Positions 53,714 to 63,138 of a stretch of 64,000 bases of DNA are shown piece after piece. The notes under the pieces are model-generated. The model made no database searches. It worked only from the letters and a program-made list of their open reading frames with translations, and was not told the origin of the DNA. The first letter of the stretch is position 1. Each line of letters starts with the position of its first letter. The translations under genes and the position numbers were made by a program. The stretch comes from Flavobacterium chilense (lineage in GTDB: Bacteria > Bacteroidota > Bacteroidia > Flavobacteriales > Flavobacteriaceae). The DNA is taken from the NCBI RefSeq assembly GCF_001602525.1, contig NZ_LSYT01000001.1, forward strand, positions 930,001 to 994,000. The letters are read 5' to 3'.

Positions 53714-53751
53714 AAAAAAGGCCTGACTCAAATAGAGTCAGACCTTTTTTT
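53714..53751. terminator. Bidirectional terminator
   Basis: AAAAAAAGGCCTGACTC (53714-53730) pairs with GAGTCAGACCTTTTTTT (53736-53751) with one C/A mismatch; A and T runs on both sides. It ends the alcohol dehydrogenase transcript upstream of the AraC gene. Confidence 0.85.
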
Positions 53752-53827
53752 ATTCTGTGTAACTTTTTAGTTCGCGCAAAAGCTTACAGTTTATAAACCT
53801 CTGAACCTTTGTTACTTTGAACCTTTG

Positions 53828-54880
53828 TTACTTAAGAGAAGCCATATCAATTACAAAACGATATTTAATATCACCTTTTAATAATCTTTCGTAAGCATCA
53901 TTTACTTCATTTACACCAATCACTTCAATATCAGCAGTGATATTATGCTCAGCGCAGAAATCAAGCATTTCCTGAGTTTCGGCAATTCCGCCAATAGCAG
54001 AACCAGCAAAACTTCTTCTTCCTAAAATAAGGCTAAATGAAGTTACAGGAAGCGGATCCATTGGAGCTCCAACCAAAGCTAATGTTCCGTCTACTTTTAG
54101 TAAATTCAGGTAAGAATCGATATTGTGTTCTGCCGAAACGCAATCCAGAATAAAATTCAGGCTTTTGGCATGTTTTGCCATTTGTTCCGGATCTGTAGAC
54201 AAAACTACTTCGTCTGCACCCAAACGTTTTGCATCTTCTGTTTTTGATAATGAAGTAGTAAAAACCACCACATGAGCCCCCATAGCTTTTGCCAATTTGA
54301 TTCCCATATGCCCTAAACCACCAATACCTACGATTCCTACTTTTTGTCCGGGACCAACTTTCCAGTGTTTTAAAGGAGAATATGTTGTAATTCCGGCACA
54401 AAGTAAAGGTGCAACTCCCGCAAGATCTAATTTGTCTGAAATGTGTAATACATAATTTTCATCAACAACAATACTTTGAGAATATCCTCCAAAAGTCTGT
54501 CCGCCTAAATGTTTGTCCGGTGAATTGAAAGTTAATGTACTTCCTTCATCACAAAATTGCTCCAAATCATTTTTACAATGCTCACATTCTCTGCAGGAAT
54601 CGACCATACATCCTACTCCTGCCAGTTGACCAACTTTAAAGTTCTTAACATGATCTCCCACTTTTACTACTCTTCCCACAATTTCGTGCCCCGGAACGAT
54701 TGGATAAATAGTTCCGTGCCATTCGTTTCTTGCAGAGTGTAAATCAGAATGACAAATTCCGCAGTATAAAATCTCAATTTCTACATCATGAGACAATACC
54801 GCCCTACGCTGAATGTCTAATGTTTGTAAAGGCGCTTCGGCAGCTTCTGTACCAAAAGCTTTTATGTTTTTTGTTTCCAT
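53828..54880 (-). CDS. Zinc-dependent NAD(P) alcohol dehydrogenase (YahK-like)
   Basis: 350 residues, medium-chain dehydrogenase. Catalytic zinc ligands Cys40 (YCGICHSDLH), His65-Glu66 (VPGHEIVG) and a Cys in LLCAGITTY; structural zinc Cys96, 99, 102, 110 (SCRECEHCKNDLEQFC); Rossmann GIGGLGHMGIKLAKAMG. Such enzymes reduce or oxidise a wide range of aldehydes/alcohols with NADPH. The cupin genes and AraC regulator upstream suggest a small detoxification or catabolic unit. Confidence 0.92.
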   Translation of the reverse strand: METKNIKAFGTEAAEAPLQTLDIQRRAVLSHDVEIEILYCGICHSDLHSARNEWHGTIYPIVPGHEIVGRVVKVGDHVKNFKVGQLAGVGCMVDSCRECEHCKNDLEQFCDEGSTLTFNSPDKHLGGQTFGGYSQSIVVDENYVLHISDKLDLAGVAPLLCAGITTYSPLKHWKVGPGQKVGIVGIGGLGHMGIKLAKAMGAHVVVFTTSLSKTEDAKRLGADEVVLSTDPEQMAKHAKSLNFILDCVSAEHNIDSYLNLLKVDGTLALVGAPMDPLPVTSFSLILGRRSFAGSAIGGIAETQEMLDFCAEHNITADIEVIGVNEVNDAYERLLKGDIKYRFVIDMASLK

Positions 54881-55016
54881 GTAAAATATTTGTTTTTATT
54901 GTTTGTTTTTTGTTTCAGATTTCAATATCACAAAGCTTTTTTGTTTTTATTAAGGTACTGATACACTAAGGTTATAAGTTTTTTTTCTTAGAACCTTAGC
55001 GACTCAGCAACTTAGA

Positions 55017-55421
55017 CTATTTTCCAAAACTAAAATACTCTTCGTCTGTAACGCTTTCCAGCCAGATTCCTTTTCCTTTATCTATTTCTGTAATAATACT
55101 AATGTGTGAAAAACGGCTAAAAGGTGTTGCGCCATACCAGTGTTCTATGCCTGGTAAAATTGTAATTACCTCATCTTTATGAAGCAAACGAATGGCTGAA
55201 CCTTTTTCCTGAAAATAGCCAATTCCGTCTGTTGCGATAAATAATTGTAAACTTGCGTTGATATGCCAATTACATCTGGAACCCGGTTCAAAAGACACTT
55301 CTTTTATAACCGTATTATCCGGATGAATGTTGCTGGTTTGTTTTTTATATGAAACATCACCAGTCATAAAAGTATTCGGGATTTTTCCCTCTTCAATAGC
55401 AGAAGTATAAAGTGTTGACAT
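55017..55421 (-). CDS. Cupin protein with one metal ligand changed
   Basis: 134 residues, single cupin domain, closely similar in plan to the next gene (GKGIWLESVTDEEYFSFGK vs GIVDWLEPVTDEQYNSFK). The first motif reads CNWHINASLQ where the paralogue has NNWHTHPGGQ, so the second His is Asn and the metal site is probably weakened. The second motif retains His in EHWYGAT. Possibly a regulatory or degenerate partner of its paralogue. Confidence 0.8.
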   Translation of the reverse strand: MSTLYTSAIEEGKIPNTFMTGDVSYKKQTSNIHPDNTVIKEVSFEPGSRCNWHINASLQLFIATDGIGYFQEKGSAIRLLHKDEVITILPGIEHWYGATPFSRFSHISIITEIDKGKGIWLESVTDEEYFSFGK

Positions 55422-55517
55422 AAAATTGATTTTTTGAGATTGATTTTTTATTTAAATAAGACCTAACAAAACCGTTAATTAACGTTAGATCACCAAAAAC
55501 AACACTTTTTACTTTTA

Positions 55518-55934
55518 TTATTTAAAGCTATTGTATTGTTCATCGGTTACTGGTTCCAGCCAGTCTACTATACCTTTTTCGGTATTAGTGCTAATAGCAA
55601 TGTGGGTAAATTCGTTATCTGGTGAAGCTCCGTGCCAATGTTTAATTTCGGGCTGAATATTGACTACATCACCTTCCTGAAGCAACTGAATTGGTTTTCC
55701 TTCTTCCTGATAATATCCTGTTCCTTTTGTAACTATTAAGATTTGTCCGCCGGGATGTGTATGCCAATTGTTTCTCGCACCTGCTTCGAAAACTACATTA
55801 CCCACAGCAGTATTTAAAACCGGATCATTTGGAACCAACATCTTCACCCATGCTTTTCCTGTAAAATAATCCGCAGAAGCTAAATCTCCTTTTGGGAAAA
55901 TAGTTTCATTTAATTGATTTTCTGGTTCTTTCAT
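55518..55934 (-). CDS. Cupin protein (metal-binding)
   Basis: 138 residues: motif 1 NNWHTHPGGQILIV (His, His, Gln) and motif 2 EIKHWHGASP, the standard cupin metal set. Such Bacteroidota cupins often sit with carboxymuconolactone decarboxylases and alcohol dehydrogenases. Small-molecule isomerase or storage function is unknown. Tandem with the diverged paralogue at 55017 and downstream of the AraC gene at 56123. Confidence 0.85.
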   Translation of the reverse strand: MKEPENQLNETIFPKGDLASADYFTGKAWVKMLVPNDPVLNTAVGNVVFEAGARNNWHTHPGGQILIVTKGTGYYQEEGKPIQLLQEGDVVNIQPEIKHWHGASPDNEFTHIAISTNTEKGIVDWLEPVTDEQYNSFK

Positions 55935-56122
55935 AATTATTTTGTTTTTGTATATCAGTGCTGGAAACTAAATTAGAAAGCTAGAATGCGCTTTATAGAA
56001 GTTATATTTAGTCAGCGAAAAACCGATAGAGGTTAATACTAATTATTTCAGGGCAAAATTAGCTTAGTAATGCCAACCCGAAATAACAATAATCAAACAA
56101 AAAATTAAGAATTTGAAACAAT

Positions 56123-56995
56123 TTAGGATCGTAACGATTTTGGAATCGTTCCGGTGAGTCTTTTAAAGTAATTATTAAAATAACTCGGATATTCAAATCC
56201 AAGCGAATATCCAATATCCGAAATACTCCAATCTGTGTGTTGCAGTAATGCTTTGGCTTCGCCAATGATTCTCTCCGTAATATGCGCCGTAGTGGGTTTT
56301 CCGGTTACTTCTTTTACAGAACGGTTTAAATGATTCACGTGAACCGCCAGGCTCTGTGCATAATCCTGAGGTGTTTTTAATGCCAAAGGTTCATTTTTTG
56401 TTTCAATAGGAAATTGTCTTTCTAATAATTCCAGAAATAAGGAAGTAATTCTCGAAGACGCATTTTTATGTTTAAAGAAATTTTCTGTAGGCTGCATTTT
56501 CATCGATTCATGCAAAATCAGATTGATATAATTACGGATTAAGTCATCTTTAAAAACATAATCCGTTTCCTGTTCTTCGATCATTTTTCGAAACAGTGAA
56601 TCTATAAACACTTTTTGTTCAGGAGATAAGGTAAAAATAGGAGTTCCGCCAATTTTAAACAAAGGCGATTCATGGAGACTTTCAGAACGATCATTTGCCC
56701 TTAAAAACTCTTCAGTAAAAACGCAGGCATATCCTTCATAAACAGGCGAAATAATTTCCCACGAATACGGAATAATCGGATTTCCGAAAAACAATATCGT
56801 TCCGTCCGTTTCAATTCCGCGATCAGCATAATGAATAAGACTCTTACTGGTATTGATACAAATTTTGTAAAAATCCCTGCGGTTATAAGTCGGAATTTTA
56901 CTCACATCACCGTTTACCTCATAGACTTTAAAGCCTTTTAGCTTTAAATCGTTTATACCAAGTTCAGAAGCTTGAAATTCTAATTGATCTTTCAT
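56123..56995 (-). CDS. AraC-family transcriptional regulator
   Basis: 290 residues with a beta-rich N-terminal sensor (DGTILFFGNPIIPYSWE.. GYACVFTEEFLRAN) and a C-terminal double HTH (LAVHVNHLNRSVKEVTGKPTTAHI; SISDIGYSLGFEYPSYFNNYFKRLTGTIP). It is the farthest-upstream gene of the minus-strand set cupin-cupin-dehydrogenase and the likely regulator of those genes. Confidence 0.9.
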   Translation of the reverse strand: MKDQLEFQASELGINDLKLKGFKVYEVNGDVSKIPTYNRRDFYKICINTSKSLIHYADRGIETDGTILFFGNPIIPYSWEIISPVYEGYACVFTEEFLRANDRSESLHESPLFKIGGTPIFTLSPEQKVFIDSLFRKMIEEQETDYVFKDDLIRNYINLILHESMKMQPTENFFKHKNASSRITSLFLELLERQFPIETKNEPLALKTPQDYAQSLAVHVNHLNRSVKEVTGKPTTAHITERIIGEAKALLQHTDWSISDIGYSLGFEYPSYFNNYFKRLTGTIPKSLRS

Positions 56996-57060
56996 GCGGC
57001 AAAGTTATGAAAATCAAACATAAAAAAACGATTTCGGGTTTAAAATGAATTGTTTAGAAT

Positions 57061-57239
57061 TTAACCGCAATGTGCGCAAAGCTTTTTTATAGTAGATTGT
57101 CTTGACAAACGCCAAGAGCGCAAAGCTTTGTCAATTAGCTTTACGCACTTAGTATTTTGAAATTGCCACAATGAAACAAAAACTTTTAGGCTTTGAGGCT
57201 TTGCGAGATTAAAAAGAAACCTGCGCACTTTGTGGTTAA
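57061..57239. repeat. Long imperfect inverted repeat with TTTGCG words
   Basis: TTAACCGCAATGTGCGCA (57061-57078) pairs with TGCGCACTTTGTGGTTAA (57222-57239) at 16 of 18 positions; inside, GCGCAAAGCTTT occurs twice and GACAAA/TTTGTC pair. This fills the 360-base gap between the AraC start and tetR; after it come CCTGAAAC tandem words (57255-57290). No gene seen. Confidence 0.65.
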
Positions 57240-57306
57240 TTTTTATTCTCATTTCAAACCTGAAACTTCAAACCTGAAACCTGAAACAAAATAAACCATC
57301 AAAAAA

Positions 57307-57337
57307 TTGGATAATTATACCAATCGGTATATATTTG
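57307..57337 (+). promoter_or_regulatory. tetR promoter with operator 1 in the spacer
   Basis: TTG (57307-57309), 20-base spacer, TATATTTG (57330-57337): a textbook Bacteroidota promoter. The spacer is occupied by ATACCAATCGGTAT (57317-57330), one of three copies of this palindrome in 1.3 kb. A repressor bound here would block the promoter directly, so tetR is autoregulated. Confidence 0.85.
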
Positions 57338-57357
57338 TGCTCTTATTTTTTACCATT

Positions 57358-57948
57358 ATGAGTAAAGCCGAGAAAACGAAACAATTTATTATAGAAAAAA
57401 CTGCTCCCCTTTTTAACATGAAAGGGTACAGCGGAACTTCTATGAGTGATATTACCACTGCTACCGGACTTACAAAAGGGAGCATTTATGGTAATTTCGA
57501 AAATAAAGACGAAGTTGCGATTGCTGCTTTTAAATTTAATGTAAAAAAACTTCAGGATACTTTTACCAATGAAATCGAAAAGCAAACCAGCTTTAAAGAC
57601 AAATTGCTGGTATATCCAAGATTGTATTCTGACTATTATGATTTAAGGCTTACACAAGGTGGCTGCCCTATCATTAATACTGCCACAGAAGCCGACGACA
57701 CACATCCTATTTTAAAAAAGAAAGTAGAAAATGTAATTCTTTCCTGGAAAGACAAATTAGTTTCTATTATCGAACAGGGAATTGCTGCCGGTGAATTTAA
57801 ATCCCAGTCTATCGATCCTGAAAAAACAGCCTTAACCATTATTGCTATTATTGAAGGCGCTGTTATGATTACTAAAATTACAGGAAATCTATCTCACTTA
57901 TCTACTATCATGCTTTCGCTGAATAAAATCATCGAAGACTTAGAATAA
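57358..57948 (+). CDS. TetR/AcrR-family repressor
   Basis: Started at ATG 57358, 20 bases after the -7 box; a longer frame begins upstream of the promoter and is rejected. 196 residues: N-terminal HTH (GYSGTSMSDITTATGLTKGSIYGNFENKDEVA), then a helical ligand domain with GGCPIINTATEADDTHP. Its operators precede itself, the thioesterase and the exporter genes. Release would be triggered by a hydrophobic compound exported by the MFS pump. Confidence 0.93.
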   Translation: MSKAEKTKQFIIEKTAPLFNMKGYSGTSMSDITTATGLTKGSIYGNFENKDEVAIAAFKFNVKKLQDTFTNEIEKQTSFKDKLLVYPRLYSDYYDLRLTQGGCPIINTATEADDTHPILKKKVENVILSWKDKLVSIIEQGIAAGEFKSQSIDPEKTALTIIAIIEGAVMITKITGNLSHLSTIMLSLNKIIEDLE

Positions 57949-57972
57949 TTATATATTTTTTTGACTAAAAAT

Positions 57973-57986
57973 ATACCAATTGGTAT
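57973..57986 (+). promoter_or_regulatory. TetR operator 2
   Basis: ATACCAATTGGTAT, a perfect 14-base palindrome, 23 bases ahead of the thioesterase start. Same consensus as operators 1 and 3. Confidence 0.85.
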
Positions 57987-58008
57987 TATAATTAAATTAC
58001 ACAACTTA

Positions 58009-58458
58009 ATGAAAAAACAAACAAGATTACAAGTATTACAAAATCATATTGACGGAGAATTTACAGCATCGCCATCACCTTTCATGCTTTGGATGAAACC
58101 TATAGTAGTCGCTGCCGAAGCAGGTACCGTTACATTCAAATATACAGTTCGTGAGGAAATGTCGAATCCGGTTAAGAGTTTGCACGGAGGTGTAACCGCT
58201 GCAATTGCTGATGATTGTATTGGCGCCACGATGTTCTCTCTTGATGAAGAAACTTTTTATACAACCATAAATCTTGTTGTAGACTACTTTGCTCCTGCTT
58301 TTGTTGGAGATACTATTATTGCCAAGACTGCCATTATCAGAAAAGGGAAACAAATTGTAAACGCACAATGCGAAATCTGGAACAGCAACCAAACAAGATT
58401 AATAGCCAGAGCCACTTCTAATCTTCTTAAAACTAATATTGTAAAAAAGGAATTGTAA
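58009..58458 (+). CDS. PaaI-type hotdog thioesterase
   Basis: Started at ATG 58009, downstream of operator 2. 149 residues with the hotdog fold: MSNPVKSLHGGVTAAIADDCIGATMF carries the HGG and the catalytic Asp/Asn-type position of the PaaI/YbgC group, then INLVVDYFAPA. It hydrolyses acyl- or aryl-CoA thioesters. Its place between the repressor and exporter with its own operator shows it is co-controlled; it may clear CoA-bound aromatic acids or toxic fatty acyl groups. Confidence 0.88.
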   Translation: MKKQTRLQVLQNHIDGEFTASPSPFMLWMKPIVVAAEAGTVTFKYTVREEMSNPVKSLHGGVTAAIADDCIGATMFSLDEETFYTTINLVVDYFAPAFVGDTIIAKTAIIRKGKQIVNAQCEIWNSNQTRLIARATSNLLKTNIVKKEL

Positions 58459-58470
58459 ATATTTTAAATC

Positions 58471-58523
58471 CATAGAAACACAGATTTTCAGCCTTTTTTA
58501 AGCATAAGAACTGTGTTTCTATG
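58471..58523. repeat. Inverted repeat CATAGAAACACAG
   Basis: CATAGAAACACAG (58471-58483) pairs perfectly with CTGTGTTTCTATG (58511-58523); the loop holds CCTTTTTTA. Follows the thioesterase stop by 13 bases, so it may terminate or attenuate toward the exporter gene. Three ACATTTT tandem units follow (58544-58567). Confidence 0.65.
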
Positions 58524-58596
58524 TATTAGTTATTTATTACAACTTACATTTTACATTTTACATTTTACAAAACAACACTTTTTTTTAACCAAAAAT

Positions 58597-58610
58597 ATAC
58601 CGATTGGTAT
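58597..58610 (+). promoter_or_regulatory. TetR operator 3
   Basis: ATACCGATTGGTAT, the exact reverse complement of operator 1, 12 bases ahead of the exporter start codon. Confidence 0.85.
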
Positions 58611-58621
58611 AAAATAATTTT

Positions 58622-60172
58622 ATGACACCATTAAACCGAAAACTGCTCATTTTTACCGTTATTCTGGCTGCGATTATGGAATTAATTGATATTTCGATTG
58701 TAAACGTTGCACTTTCTCATATGAGCGGAAACCTGGGCGCTACACTCGAAGATACTTCCTGGGTTATTACTGCTTATGCTATTGCCAATGTAATTATTAT
58801 ACCTATAACGAGTTTTTTAAGTGCTAATCTTGGCAGACGAAACTATTATATTGGTTCGGTTATTTTGTTTACGTTTTGTTCTTTTATGTGCGGACATTCT
58901 TCTAATATCTGGATGCTGGTATTTTTTAGGTTTTTTCAGGGAATTGGCGGTGGTGCTTTATTATCTATCTCGCAGGTAGTGGTTTTTGAACTTTTCCCAA
59001 AAGACAAACAATCCACAGCAGGTGCTTTGTTTGGAGCAGGAATCTTCATTGGTCCAACGATTGGACCAACATTGGGCGGTTATATTACCGAAAACTACGA
59101 TTGGCCGTGGATCTTTTTAATCAACATTCCCATTGGGATTTTAGTAACGATTTCCTGTTATTTCCTATTGCGTGAACCAAGCGTAAAACCGGAAATTACC
59201 AAAGTCGACTGGACAGGAATTGCTTTATTAGCAATTGGCGTTGGTGCCTTGCAAACGGTTTTGGAAAGAGGTGAAGTCGAAGACTGGTTTGAAACCCGCT
59301 ATATTGTGGTGCTAACCGTAATTGCTCTTAGTACGTTACTTACTTTTATTTATTGGGAGTTAACGATCGAAAATCCAGTGGTAAACCTCAGGGTTTTAAA
59401 AAGTAAATCGCTGAGTATAGCAGCGATTCTAACTTTTGTAACAGGATTTGGTATGTTTATTTCGATCTATATAACTCCCGTTGTGGCACAACGTCTTTTA
59501 AGTTTTTCTCCTTATCAAACCGGATTGCTTTTACTTCCGGGAGCTTTGTTTGCTTTGCTTGCCTTAAAAACATGCGGAACACTTTTACAAAAAGGAGTTT
59601 CTCCCGTTATCATTATTGCAGCAGGATTTCTTTTGTTTATTTATTTCAATTGGCGAATGTCCGGAATGACTTTAAACACAAGTGCTGCCGAAGTTGCCAC
59701 ATCGCTTATTTTTCGAGCCCTGGGAATGGCTTTACTTACCGTTCCGCTTACAATGCTGGCCGTTTCTTCTTTGGATGATAAAGATGTCGGACAAGGCGCA
59801 GCACTCAACAATATGATGCGTCAACTGGGCGGATCTTTCGGTGTATCAATCATTAATACTTATATCGCACACCGATTTGCTGCTCATCGAAACGAATTGG
59901 TATCGAATGTAACGCAATATAATGTAATCGCTATGGATCGAATAAATGCCTATATCAAATATTTTCAAAGTAGAGGTTTTGCTTATAATGAAGCCAAATT
60001 TAAAGCATTAAAACTCACAGAAAATGTCATTATGAGACAATCGTCACTATTAAGTTACAGAGATGCTTTTTTTCTTGTTGGATTGTTTTTTGTCCTGACT
60101 TTGCCGCTTCTTTTATTTGTGATGAATAAATCAAAGAAAACAAAAACGAACATGATTATTTCAGATCATTAA
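58622..60172 (+). CDS. DHA2-family (EmrB-like) MFS drug/acid exporter
   Basis: 516 residues with 14 predicted membrane helices: motif DISIVNVALSHMSGNLG in TM1, WVITAYAIANVIIIP, motif A-like GRRNYYIGS, motif C in GIFIGPTIGPTLGGYI, and DWPWIFLINIPIG. DHA2 pumps use the proton gradient to expel hydrophobic drugs or uncouplers, often with an EmrA adaptor and TolC; none follows here. Controlled through operator 3 by the adjacent TetR. Confidence 0.93.
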   Translation: MTPLNRKLLIFTVILAAIMELIDISIVNVALSHMSGNLGATLEDTSWVITAYAIANVIIIPITSFLSANLGRRNYYIGSVILFTFCSFMCGHSSNIWMLVFFRFFQGIGGGALLSISQVVVFELFPKDKQSTAGALFGAGIFIGPTIGPTLGGYITENYDWPWIFLINIPIGILVTISCYFLLREPSVKPEITKVDWTGIALLAIGVGALQTVLERGEVEDWFETRYIVVLTVIALSTLLTFIYWELTIENPVVNLRVLKSKSLSIAAILTFVTGFGMFISIYITPVVAQRLLSFSPYQTGLLLLPGALFALLALKTCGTLLQKGVSPVIIIAAGFLLFIYFNWRMSGMTLNTSAAEVATSLIFRALGMALLTVPLTMLAVSSLDDKDVGQGAALNNMMRQLGGSFGVSIINTYIAHRFAAHRNELVSNVTQYNVIAMDRINAYIKYFQSRGFAYNEAKFKALKLTENVIMRQSSLLSYRDAFFLVGLFFVLTLPLLLFVMNKSKKTKTNMIISDH

Positions 60173-60303
60173 AATTTAAATTCATCCATTAAATTATATG
60201 TCACCCGCCGGGGTTTAAGGAAAGCTCCAGCGGAACGATATATTTATAAAAATCTGCAAACATTTCTATTCTAAGCTCAACAGAACGACATCTGTTTTAA
60301 ATG

Positions 60304-63138
60304 CTATTTATTCTTTAAATTAATGTTTAAAACATCTGCCTTTAGTCCTTTGGCGGAAGCCGATAAAATAACATCACTATCACTTTCATCTTTTTGAATA
60401 ATAATCTGAGCATAACCGTTAAACAATTTACGTTTCCACGGATCTGATGGCGTAATCACCTGAATAATTCCCGGATCTGTATTCATAACATCCCAGTCTT
60501 TTATTTTTTGAAGCGGTTTTACAATGATATAAATTATGTTTTTCCCTTCTTTTAATATATCAGTCTTTAAAATGTATTTTTGAGCATCTTCTGCACTTGC
60601 TGTGACTTTATTTCCGTTAACAAAAATTACAGCCTCTACTCCTATTTTCTTATAAAAAAAATTGACACTATTGTTTTTAGAATTGTTTTTCAAATCAAAT
60701 TCACCCTGATAAGCATAAGACAAAGCCTGATTTTTATAATCCCGGTCTTTAAAAGCTGTTACCCAATTATTTTGTGAATAAGAAGGCTGTTCCTGCGGCA
60801 AATTGGTTTCTGATAATCGCTGTTCTTTTAAATTAGTTATAGAAACCAAAGTGATATCATCAATAAAAGTATCTTTTTCTAAGGATGTTGGATCACCATT
60901 TCCAACTCCCAGAATCTTTCCTCCTTTTATCGAAAATGTAATTTCGTTATTTGCTGTTGGTACCTGCAACCCTTTTTTATCCAAAACTTCAACTGTTACT
61001 ACAGCAACATTAGCTTTTAAAGGATTTTGTGCATCAACTAAAAGTTTAATCGATTCCGGATCTTCAGTTGTCTTCTGAATTTCAGTTAGGATTTTCCTGT
61101 CGTTTTTATATCCAATAGCCTGCAATGTTCCGGGTGCATATTTTACCTTCCATTCTAAATGTCCGTATTGCTCCATTTTCTTTTTTCCTAAACTCTTTTG
61201 GTTCAGGAAAAGTTCCACTTCATCACAATTAGAATATACCCAAACATCAATTTCTTTTCCTTCCATTCCTTTCCAGTTCCAATGTGGCATGAGGTGTAAA
61301 ACGGGTTCATTTTGCCACCAGGATTTCAAATAAAACACATTGTCTTTTGGGAAACCACAAAGATCCATCATTCCGAAATACGACGTAACCGAAGGCCAGC
61401 CATAAGGTGTTGGTTCACCACGATAATCAAAACCGGTCCAGATAAACATTCCAGCCAGATAAGGTCTTGCCGCATAAAACTTCCAGCCTTCTTCAATACT
61501 GTAAAAAGTTGGTCGTGGCTTTTTATCATAAGCACTTTGATAATGGTTGGCATCATCAGTAAAATAAATCCCCCGCGTCGCAAAAGTCGAACCTTCTTCC
61601 GTTCCCATTCCGGATTGATTTTTAAACTCATTTCGATGCGCATCGATATCACCATTTCCCATATAATTGTAGCCCATAATTTCGACTACAGATGAGATTC
61701 CGCTTTTAAAACCACTGCTTATTCCTATTGTTACTGGTCTTGTTGGGTCAATACTTTTGCTAAATCCCTGCATTATATTAGTAATACGTTCCCCAACAAT
61801 TCCGCCTTCAATATTCCATTCCTCATTTCCAACAGACCAGCAAAAAACACTTGGATGATTGCGATCCCGTTCAATCATTCGCTTTAAATCGTTCAAATGA
61901 TAATCGTTAATTCCCATCAAACGTGTTTCATCAATCACCAGCATTCCTAATTTATCACAGGCATCGAGCAATTCCGGAGTTGGCGGATTATGCGAACAAC
62001 GATACCCATTACAGCCCATTTCTTTAAGCTTTTTTATTCGGTAATATTGTAATTCATCGGGCAAAGCAGTACCAATTCCTGCATGGTCCTGATGATTGTT
62101 GGTTCCTTTTAGTTTTAAAGGTTTCCCGTTTAAGAAAAAACCTTTTTCAGCATCAAAACGGATCGTTCGTATTCCGAAATTAGTCTCATAACTATCAATA
62201 ATTTTACCTTCTTGTTTGATCTGAGTCTGTAAAAGATACAAATTGGGCGTATCAATATCCCATAATAACGGATTTAAAACTTGTAATTTTGAAGTGATTT
62301 TTGCTGTTTTATAAAAATCCGGCGCCAATGTGTTTTCAGAAATACTGGAAACTTGCTTACCGGAAGGATCTAAAATTGTTTGTACTATTTCAATTGAACC
62401 TTTATAATTTCCTTTATTCTCTATGGTAACTTCGGCTGTAACCCCGGCATTTGAATTTTTGATTTCAGCAATTACATAAGTTCCGTTTGAGATTATATGC
62501 AAAGGATTTGTTTTTTGAAGATAAACATGTCTGTAAATTCCAGCGCCTTCATAAAACCAGCCTTCTTCCATAGAAGCATCGGCACGAACAACAATTGTAT
62601 TTTCTCCGCCATAATTTACATAAGCTGTTACATCGTATTCAAAACCATTGTAACCACTTTCTTCTGTTCCAAGAAAATGACCATTGAAAAATACTTTTGA
62701 ATTTCTAAAAACACCATCAAATTTTAGCGAGATAATCTTCCCAAGATCACTTTCAGGAATGGTTATTTTTTTTCGGTACCAGCCTATACTTTTTTCAGGA
62801 AAGCCTTTTCCGGCAGCTTTAAAACCATGGCTAAAACTTCCTTTTTCGCTAAAATCCTGTTCAACAGCCCAATCGTGCGGAAGATCTAGTTTTCTCCAAG
62901 CCCTGTCATCAAATCCCGGTGCTGCCGGGCCATCGCCAAAACCTGTTTTCGATAAGTAGGAAAAATAACCTTCGGCATGACCAAAATCTTTTTGTGTTTC
63001 ATAAGAATGACCTAATGAAAAGCGCCAGTCTTTATCTATCAGGATTAATTGCCTTTCCTGTTTATCCTGAGCAAACGAATGGATCGAAATTAAACAGACA
63101 AAATACAGGAGTAATGCTTTCAGGGAAATAGTTTTCAT
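60304..63138 (-). CDS. Secreted GH2 glycosidase (beta-galactosidase-like)
   Basis: 944 residues: signal ending ..HSFAQ; sugar-binding jelly-roll (about 30-210: DLPHDWAVEQDF, GWYRKKITIPES); Ig-like domain (220-325); TIM barrel (330-600: KLKGTNNHQDHAGIG, NGYRCSHNPPTPELLDACDKLG); acid/base Glu439 in SVGNEEW and nucleophile probably Glu514 in GTEEGSTFATRG; C-terminal DUF4982-like and further beta domains (620-944). It removes terminal beta-linked sugars in the periplasm. No SusC/D genes adjoin it, so the polysaccharide is unknown. Confidence 0.92.
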   Translation of the reverse strand: MKTISLKALLLYFVCLISIHSFAQDKQERQLILIDKDWRFSLGHSYETQKDFGHAEGYFSYLSKTGFGDGPAAPGFDDRAWRKLDLPHDWAVEQDFSEKGSFSHGFKAAGKGFPEKSIGWYRKKITIPESDLGKIISLKFDGVFRNSKVFFNGHFLGTEESGYNGFEYDVTAYVNYGGENTIVVRADASMEEGWFYEGAGIYRHVYLQKTNPLHIISNGTYVIAEIKNSNAGVTAEVTIENKGNYKGSIEIVQTILDPSGKQVSSISENTLAPDFYKTAKITSKLQVLNPLLWDIDTPNLYLLQTQIKQEGKIIDSYETNFGIRTIRFDAEKGFFLNGKPLKLKGTNNHQDHAGIGTALPDELQYYRIKKLKEMGCNGYRCSHNPPTPELLDACDKLGMLVIDETRLMGINDYHLNDLKRMIERDRNHPSVFCWSVGNEEWNIEGGIVGERITNIMQGFSKSIDPTRPVTIGISSGFKSGISSVVEIMGYNYMGNGDIDAHRNEFKNQSGMGTEEGSTFATRGIYFTDDANHYQSAYDKKPRPTFYSIEEGWKFYAARPYLAGMFIWTGFDYRGEPTPYGWPSVTSYFGMMDLCGFPKDNVFYLKSWWQNEPVLHLMPHWNWKGMEGKEIDVWVYSNCDEVELFLNQKSLGKKKMEQYGHLEWKVKYAPGTLQAIGYKNDRKILTEIQKTTEDPESIKLLVDAQNPLKANVAVVTVEVLDKKGLQVPTANNEITFSIKGGKILGVGNGDPTSLEKDTFIDDITLVSITNLKEQRLSETNLPQEQPSYSQNNWVTAFKDRDYKNQALSYAYQGEFDLKNNSKNNSVNFFYKKIGVEAVIFVNGNKVTASAEDAQKYILKTDILKEGKNIIYIIVKPLQKIKDWDVMNTDPGIIQVITPSDPWKRKLFNGYAQIIIQKDESDSDVILSASAKGLKADVLNINLKNK

